The notes under the pieces were generated by a model. It saw only the letters and a program-made list of their open reading frames with translations, made no database searches and was not told where the DNA came from. DNA of 64,000 nucleotides. It comes from Streptomyces fulvoviolaceus (lineage in GTDB: Bacteria; Actinomycetota; Actinomycetes; Streptomycetales; Streptomycetaceae). Of the stretch, positions 61,767 through 64,000 are shown one piece after another (within the stretch, counting starts at the first letter, position 1; the number at the start of each line of letters is the position of its first letter). Location: positions 25,449 to 89,448 of the forward strand of contig NZ_JOEY01000056.1 in NCBI RefSeq assembly GCF_000718165.1. Reading direction: 5' to 3'. The position numbers and the translations under genes are program-made.

Positions 61767-62695
61767 GCAGGACCGAGGAGTTCGAGGAGCTGCGACCGCT
61801 GCTGTTCGCGATCGGCTACCGGATCCTCGGCAGCGTGAGCGAGGCCGAGGACGCGGTCCAGGAGAGCTGGCTGCGATACGAGGCCTCCCCCACCCGGCCC
61901 CGGTCGGCCAAGGCCTACCTCTCGGCCGTGGTCACCCGGGTCTCGATCGACGTCCTGCGGTCGGCCCGCCTGACGCGAGAGCAGTACGTCGGTCCGTGGT
62001 TCCCCGAGCCGCTGCTCACTGACCCCTACGAGGACCCGGAGCGCTCGGCGGAGCTCGCCGACTCGCTGTCGATGGCGGCCCTGGTCCTGCTCGAGCGGCT
62101 GTCCCCGCTCGAGCGCGCGGTCTTCGTGCTGCGGGAGGTGTTCGGGTTCGGTTTCCCGGACATCGCGTCGGCGGTGGGGCGCTCGGAGGCGGCGTGTCGC
62201 CAGCTCGCCGTACGGGCGCGCCGTCACATGGACGCGGGCCGGCCCCGGTTCGAGGCGGACCGCAAGGAGCGCGAGGAACTCGCCGAGCGGTTCTTCGACG
62301 CCTTCAGGGAAGGCGATGTGGACGGGCTGCGCGAGCTGCTCGCCGCCGACGTGTCGATGGCCGGCGACAGTGGCGGCAAGGCTCCGCAGTGGGCCAAGCC
62401 CGTCTTCGGCACCGAGAACGTGGCCCGGGTGCTCGCCGCGGTCGTACCGCCGCTCCTCCGGATCGGTTTCGCAGTGGAGCAGCACGACGTGAACGGCCAG
62501 CCGGGCGCGATCCTGCGCGACCGGGACGGCAAGGTCCTCAACGCCCTGGCGCTGGACATCGTCGACGGACGGATCCAGACGATCCGCTCGGTGATCAACC
62601 CCGACAAGCTCGGGCACGTGGGTCCGGTGGCGGACGCCTGGGCGGTCAAGCGCGAGGTCGTCGAGGCTCGCAAAGCGGGTGCGGACCCGGCGTAG
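61763..62695 (+). CDS. ECF41-family RNA polymerase sigma factor (SigJ type)
   Basis: A 310-residue sigma factor. Region 2 is LLFAIGYRILGSVSEAEDAV (about residues 13-32), region 4 is LERLSPLERAVFVLREVFGF with the helix-turn-helix up to SEAACRQLAVRARRHM (about 112-155). The C-terminal SnoaL-like domain has the ECF41 features: a GDSGGK form of the DGGGK motif (about 198) and NPDKL near the end (about 278), which control sigma activity without a separate anti-sigma factor. The start is GTG at 61763 with GGAGGAG upstream, overlapping the epimerase-like gene. Confidence 0.93.
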   Translation: MSRTEEFEELRPLLFAIGYRILGSVSEAEDAVQESWLRYEASPTRPRSAKAYLSAVVTRVSIDVLRSARLTREQYVGPWFPEPLLTDPYEDPERSAELADSLSMAALVLLERLSPLERAVFVLREVFGFGFPDIASAVGRSEAACRQLAVRARRHMDAGRPRFEADRKEREELAERFFDAFREGDVDGLRELLAADVSMAGDSGGKAPQWAKPVFGTENVARVLAAVVPPLLRIGFAVEQHDVNGQPGAILRDRDGKVLNALALDIVDGRIQTIRSVINPDKLGHVGPVADAWAVKREVVEARKAGADPA

Positions 62696-62740
62696 GTTCC
62701 CCGAGTCCGCACCCTTCACTGCGCGTACGCGCTCAGCGGC

Positions 62741-63679
62741 TCACGAAGAGAGCCACTCGGTGGCGTTCAGGGCGAGGGCGGCGTTGGTCGCGCCGGTGTC
62801 GTTCCAGCCGTCGTAGAGCGTGTTGCCGGACTGGCCGGTGCCGTCGTCGATCGGGGAACTGTCGCCCCAGAACGCGATCTTGCCGCTGCCGTAGGTGCTG
62901 GTGGCGAAGAACGCGCCCGTGTTGCCGGAGTAACCGCTGCGGTAGAGCAGTCCCTTGACGTTCGAGTTGTCGCCGGGAGCGAGGGTGGCCGTCGTGCCGC
63001 TGGCGATCAGGCTCTTGGTGACCGTGCCGAAGGAGCCGTGCAGGATCGCGTCGGAGCTGTCGCTGATCGCGGCCGGGTAGCCGGAGCTGATGCTCAGCGA
63101 GTCGATGGAGAAGCCGAACGGGTCGTCGCTGTCGACGCTGTTGTTGGTCATCAGGTCGTTGAGGATCTCGACCGCGTCCTCGCCGTCGTTGTTGCGGTCG
63201 GCGCCGGTGTGATCGGAGATCATGAACAGGCCGCCGCCGTTCTTCACGAAGTTCATGATCGCCGTCTTCTCGGCGGTCGTGAACAGCGTGTTGGGCTCGG
63301 GCAGGACCAGCGTGTCGAAGTTCGACAGGTCGGTGGCCGAGGAGCCGCCGTAGGCGAGGCTGGAGCCCGAAGGCAGGGTGTCCAGCGAGTAGTCGCCGGT
63401 CTGCTGCAGAGCCACGCCCCAGGAGGAGAGGGCGCCCGTCCAGTCGGTCTCGGAGGAGGGCGAGGAGTCCTCGTCGGTGGGGTCGGGCTGGCTGGTGGAG
63501 ACGATCCAGTCGGCGTTGCCGGCCGTCTCGGCGTGGGCGTTGTCGAACAGGACGCGGTGCGTGGTGGCCGCGGCGGCCGGGGTCGCGGTGGACGCCTGGA
63601 CGGCGGCACCCGTGGTGAGCAGGCCGAGGACGGTGAGAGCGGTGGTGAGTCTGCGGGGGGACGTACCGAGGCCGAGCAT
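62741..63679 (-). CDS. secreted protein of unknown function, GATase1/ThuA-like fold suspected
   Basis: A 312-residue protein with a signal peptide (RRLTTALTVLGLLTTGAAVQA then TPAAAA, cleavage near residue 38). The mature part starts THRVLFDNAHAETAGNADWI, has FDTLVLPEPNTLFTTAEKTAI (about 118-138), FVKNGGGLFMISDHTGADRNN (about 142-162) and KIAFWGDSSPIDDGTG near the end. The alternation and the NGGG-LFMISDH element resemble glutaminase-like (ThuA/GldG type) folds, but no catalytic triad is clear. The ATG at 63679 has GGAGG 8 bases upstream. Function is not assigned. Confidence 0.75.
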   Translation of the reverse strand: MLGLGTSPRRLTTALTVLGLLTTGAAVQASTATPAAAATTHRVLFDNAHAETAGNADWIVSTSQPDPTDEDSSPSSETDWTGALSSWGVALQQTGDYSLDTLPSGSSLAYGGSSATDLSNFDTLVLPEPNTLFTTAEKTAIMNFVKNGGGLFMISDHTGADRNNDGEDAVEILNDLMTNNSVDSDDPFGFSIDSLSISSGYPAAISDSSDAILHGSFGTVTKSLIASGTTATLAPGDNSNVKGLLYRSGYSGNTGAFFATSTYGSGKIAFWGDSSPIDDGTGQSGNTLYDGWNDTGATNAALALNATEWLSS

Positions 63680-63742
63680 CCGGTGAACCTCCATGAGTGG
63701 GGGGTGAGAGGCGGTGCGGGCGCCGAATCTTCGCGCGTAGAA

Positions 63743-63762
63743 CAGCGGTTGGACAACCGCTG
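63743..63762. promoter_or_regulatory. 9-bp inverted repeat upstream of secreted protein gene
   Basis: CAGCGGTTG and CAACCGCTG are separated by GA. It lies 64 bases upstream of the start at 63679 and could be an operator in its promoter region. Confidence 0.4.
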
Positions 63763-63852
63763 CTCGACACAAAGCTGGACGGTACACACAAGATCAGGAC
63801 CGCCGGGAGAGCCTCCCGAGGGTTCACGTACATCTCTTACCGTTCCTAAAGA

Positions 63853-63892
63853 CTGAGCGGGAGTGAGTCCTGTTGCCAGGACTCATGCTCAG
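63853..63892. terminator. nested hairpin, possible terminator
   Basis: An inner 9-bp stem (TGAGTCCTG at 63864-63872 with CAGGACTCA at 63877-63885) is enclosed by CTGAGC and GCTCAG. The rest of 63680-64000 shows no gene; the structure may end a gene beyond the window. Confidence 0.4.
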
Positions 63893-64000
63893 CCGAACGC
63901 CCCGAACGGTGTTGGGCGTTCTGGTTGCCCGCGTTCGCTCCGCGGTCCGGCGGCACGGATCGTGTCCGTGGTCCGGGAACGGGAGGGCGGGGTCCCTCAC

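Overview
The window looks like a chromosomal segment of a Streptomyces-type actinomycete. The DNA is very GC-rich with strong third-position GC bias, GTG and TTG starts are common behind GGAGG-like sites, one intergenic repeat (9935-10005) is of a kind I know from Streptomyces chromosomes, and the gene content fits (mycothiol-dependent enzyme family, ECF41 sigma factor, MalR-type amylase promoter, Ser/Thr kinase). No tRNA, rRNA, CRISPR array or phage module was found.

Region 1 (19-27485) is one large catabolic locus. It encodes three crotonases, a MaoC-type dehydratase, two acyl-CoA ligases, three acyl-CoA dehydrogenase-family proteins, a type III CoA-transferase, a P450, a VOC protein, three SDRs, an APH-fold kinase with a small partner-like protein, an F420/LLM oxidoreductase, an amidohydrolase, an aldehyde dehydrogenase, a thiolase and a complete Liv-type ABC importer with fused permease halves. 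Together these suggest import, CoA activation and beta-oxidation-like breakdown of an unidentified bulky, cyclic or branched carboxylic acid. Eight intergenic sites share an AGTRTACT-like palindrome lying at the probable -10 position, which suggests a single regulon, yet no regulator gene lies in the locus. The sub-region 7811-12816 contains every enzyme type of the levulinate (Lva) pathway.

Region 2 (27486-32439) holds a decayed IS5-family element inserted at a CTAG that forms the stop codons of two convergent genes, a CYP183/PtlI-like P450 between two inverted IS ends, and an operon for an HsaA/HsaB-like two-component flavin monooxygenase plus a six-helix membrane protein.

Region 3 (32440-36155) has a DEAD-box RNA helicase with an unusual two-hairpin leader, a truncated repeat protein, a DUF4177 protein and a zinc-ribbon/peptidoglycan-binding membrane protein. 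Region 4 (36292-46430) concerns sugars: a secreted GH13 amylase with a MalR-like box, then a GH4 glycosidase, a BadF-type sugar kinase, a sugar ABC importer without its own ATPase, and a ROK regulator.

Region 5 (46596-64000) is mixed: a broken serine hydrolase, a flavoprotein oxidase, an orphan binding protein, IS debris, a GH16 enzyme, a membrane kinase, a Tat-exported carbonic anhydrase, a GNAT protein, a truncated methyltransferase beside a 216-bp MITE, a UvrA-like ATPase, an ECF41 sigma operon with its own promoter signature, and a secreted protein of unknown function. All family assignments come from reading the sequence; no database search was run.
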